Source: Streptomyces sp. NBC_01716 (GTDB taxonomy: Bacteria; Actinomycetota; Actinomycetes; Streptomycetales; Streptomycetaceae). From it: 64,000 bases of DNA. The notes under the pieces are model-generated. The model was not told where the DNA came from. It saw only the letters and a program-made list of their open reading frames with translations, and did not search any database. Both the position numbers and the translations under genes were made by a program. The stretch spans positions 4,464,001-4,528,000 of the forward strand of contig NZ_CP109181.1 of the NCBI RefSeq assembly GCF_036248275.1. The letters run 5' to 3'. Shown piece after piece: positions 62,919 through 64,000 of this stretch (positions within the stretch are counted from its first letter, which is position 1; each line of letters opens with the position of its first letter).

Positions 62919-62958
62919 CTCAGGGCCCGGTCTCCCGGCGGAGAGACCGGGCCCTGAG
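62919..62958 (+). terminator. Terminator after the beta-helix gene
   Basis: CTCAGGGCCCGGTCTC and GAGACCGGGCCCTGAG form a perfect 16-bp stem around 8 bases, nine bases after the stop. Confidence 0.92.
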
Positions 62959-63031
62959 CACGCCATGACTATCATGAGTAAAAGAGGCTAAATCTACCCT
63001 CTTGGGACATCGATCCCGTCGAGAGGAAGCC

Positions 63032-63916
63032 ATGTCCACCCGCCCCTTCCGTTTCGGCGTCAGCATGACGTCCACCGGATCGCACGAGGCCTGGCAGGCC
63101 AAGGCCCGGCAGGCCGAGGAGCTCGGTTACGACGTGCTCCACATCCCCGACCATCTGGGTGCGTCGGCGCCCTTCCCCGCCCTGGTGTCCGCCGCCGACG
63201 CGACCACCACTCTGCGAGTCGGCACCCTCGTCCTCAACTCCGGCTTCTACCGGCCCGCCCTGCTGGCCAGGGACATCGCGGACACCGACCAGCTCACCGA
63301 CGGCCGGCTGGAGGTCGGGCTCGGCGCGGGCTGCGTGGGGGCGGAGTTCCACGCGGCGGAGCTGGCGTATCCCAGCTCCGAGGAGCGGGTCGACAACCTG
63401 GCGCACACGGTCGCCGAACTGCACCGGATGTTCGCCACCCCGGAGCAGCGGCCCGCGGTCCGCCAGCGTCCGGGGCCACCGCTCCTCCTGGCCGGCCTCA
63501 GCGACCGTATTCTGCGGCTGGCCGCCCGCGAGGCGGACATCATCGGCTTCCCGGTCATGACGCACCGGACCCCACCGGGGCTGGACCCGCAGCAGGTCCT
63601 CGCGGACCGGGTCGATCACGTCCGCGCCGAGGCGGGCGCGCGCTTCGGCCGTCTGGAACTGAACCTGTTCGTATCGTCGGTGGTCCTCGGCGACGCCAAC
63701 TCGGCGTCGGAATCACTGGACCTGACGGCCGTCCACCGTACGGCCCCGAATCTGACCAGGGAGCAGATCCTGCGACTGCCCAACGTACTGGCGGGCACGG
63801 TCGAGCAGATCGCCGAGACGCTGGACCGCTACCGGGACACGTACCGCCTGACGTACTTCTCCGTACTCGAACCGCACATGACCGACTTCGCGAAGGTCAT
63901 CGACCGACTGCGCTGA
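63032..63916 (+). CDS. LLM-class F420-dependent oxidoreductase
   Basis: 294 residues; ATG after GAGAGGAAG. Luciferase-like TIM barrel: RFGVSMTSTGSHEAWQAKAR, GYDVLHIPDHLGASAPFPAL, RVGTLVLNSGFYRPALLARD, TDGRLEVGLGAGCVGAEF and a C-terminal GTVEQIAETLDRYRDTY. Actinobacterial members of this TIGR03621-like group use F420. Substrate unknown. Confidence 0.88.
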   Translation: MSTRPFRFGVSMTSTGSHEAWQAKARQAEELGYDVLHIPDHLGASAPFPALVSAADATTTLRVGTLVLNSGFYRPALLARDIADTDQLTDGRLEVGLGAGCVGAEFHAAELAYPSSEERVDNLAHTVAELHRMFATPEQRPAVRQRPGPPLLLAGLSDRILRLAAREADIIGFPVMTHRTPPGLDPQQVLADRVDHVRAEAGARFGRLELNLFVSSVVLGDANSASESLDLTAVHRTAPNLTREQILRLPNVLAGTVEQIAETLDRYRDTYRLTYFSVLEPHMTDFAKVIDRLR

Positions 63917-63960
63917 CCGCCCCGGCGTGCCTGGCGGCCGGCCTCGTACGGCCACGCAAA

Positions 63961-64000
63961 ACACCCTCCCGATCCACGTTTCCGCAGATCAGGAGGGTGT
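63961..64000. terminator. Hairpin at the right edge
   Basis: ACACCCTCC...GATC and GATC...GGAGGGTGT form an interrupted stem that ends exactly at the window edge; it probably ends transcription of the LLM gene or of a gene beyond the edge. Confidence 0.6.

Overview
The window is high-GC actinobacterial DNA, almost certainly a Streptomyces chromosome. The reasons are the GC-rich third codon positions with GTG/TTG starts, the actinobacterial cytochrome b tail, a subtilisin-inhibitor-like protein, paired SigB/F-type sigma factors, mycothiol-type arsenate reductase, and a pSAM2-like actinomycete integrative and conjugative element (AICE).

Layout. 1-5.4 kb: the end of a qcrB-like gene, a secreted GH43 glycosidase read tail-to-tail into it, a LURP-one-like protein, and a NarL-type two-component pair whose kinase carries an extra membrane-anchored C-terminal domain. 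5.64-22.46 kb: an AICE integrated in tRNA-Ser(UGA), bounded by perfect 61-bp direct repeats. It carries, in order, a GntR regulator with a divergent block of small coupled ORFs, a low-GC type IIG-like restriction-modification locus broken by a frameshift, a Pif-like NUDIX protein and KorSA-like repressor sharing an operator, a SCO3933-like regulator, a TraSA/FtsK translocase, spread proteins, RepSA, Xis and Int. An IS relic and a PQQ-propeller lipoprotein lie between int and attR. The original tRNA terminator is stranded beyond attR.

22.5-34.2 kb: a decayed membrane-protein gene with four homopolymer frameshifts, secreted proteins, a primase-polymerase, a SigE-family sigma factor, an acyl-CoA synthetase behind a perfect TetR-type palindrome, a giant PAS/receiver protein whose kinase core lacks the phospho-acceptor histidine, and an SSI-type protease inhibitor. 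34.4-34.7 kb: tRNA-Ser(GCU) and tRNA-Arg(ACG). 35-45 kb: a FUSC membrane protein, an arsenic cluster (arsR-acr3-arsC with divergent ArsI/CadI-like gene), a mannosyltransferase-like protein, a RibD-like reductase, DUF6461 and DUF2797 proteins, an amidohydrolase, and a short leader ORF with an exceptional Shine-Dalgarno.

45-51.2 kb: an OmpR-type regulator, its kinase (separated from it by a 178-bp MITE-like insertion) and two membrane glycosyltransferases, probably one regulated cell-envelope sugar module. 51.3-64 kb: a TetR regulator, a PPOX-class flavoprotein, a MarR-MFS-YceI cluster sharing carboxypeptidase-regulatory-like domains, two tandem SigB/F-type sigma factors, a Dabb protein, a secreted CBM32/beta-helix protein behind a LacI-type palindrome, and an LLM-class oxidoreductase.

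No CRISPR array or rRNA was seen. Product names come from motif recognition by eye; no database search was run.
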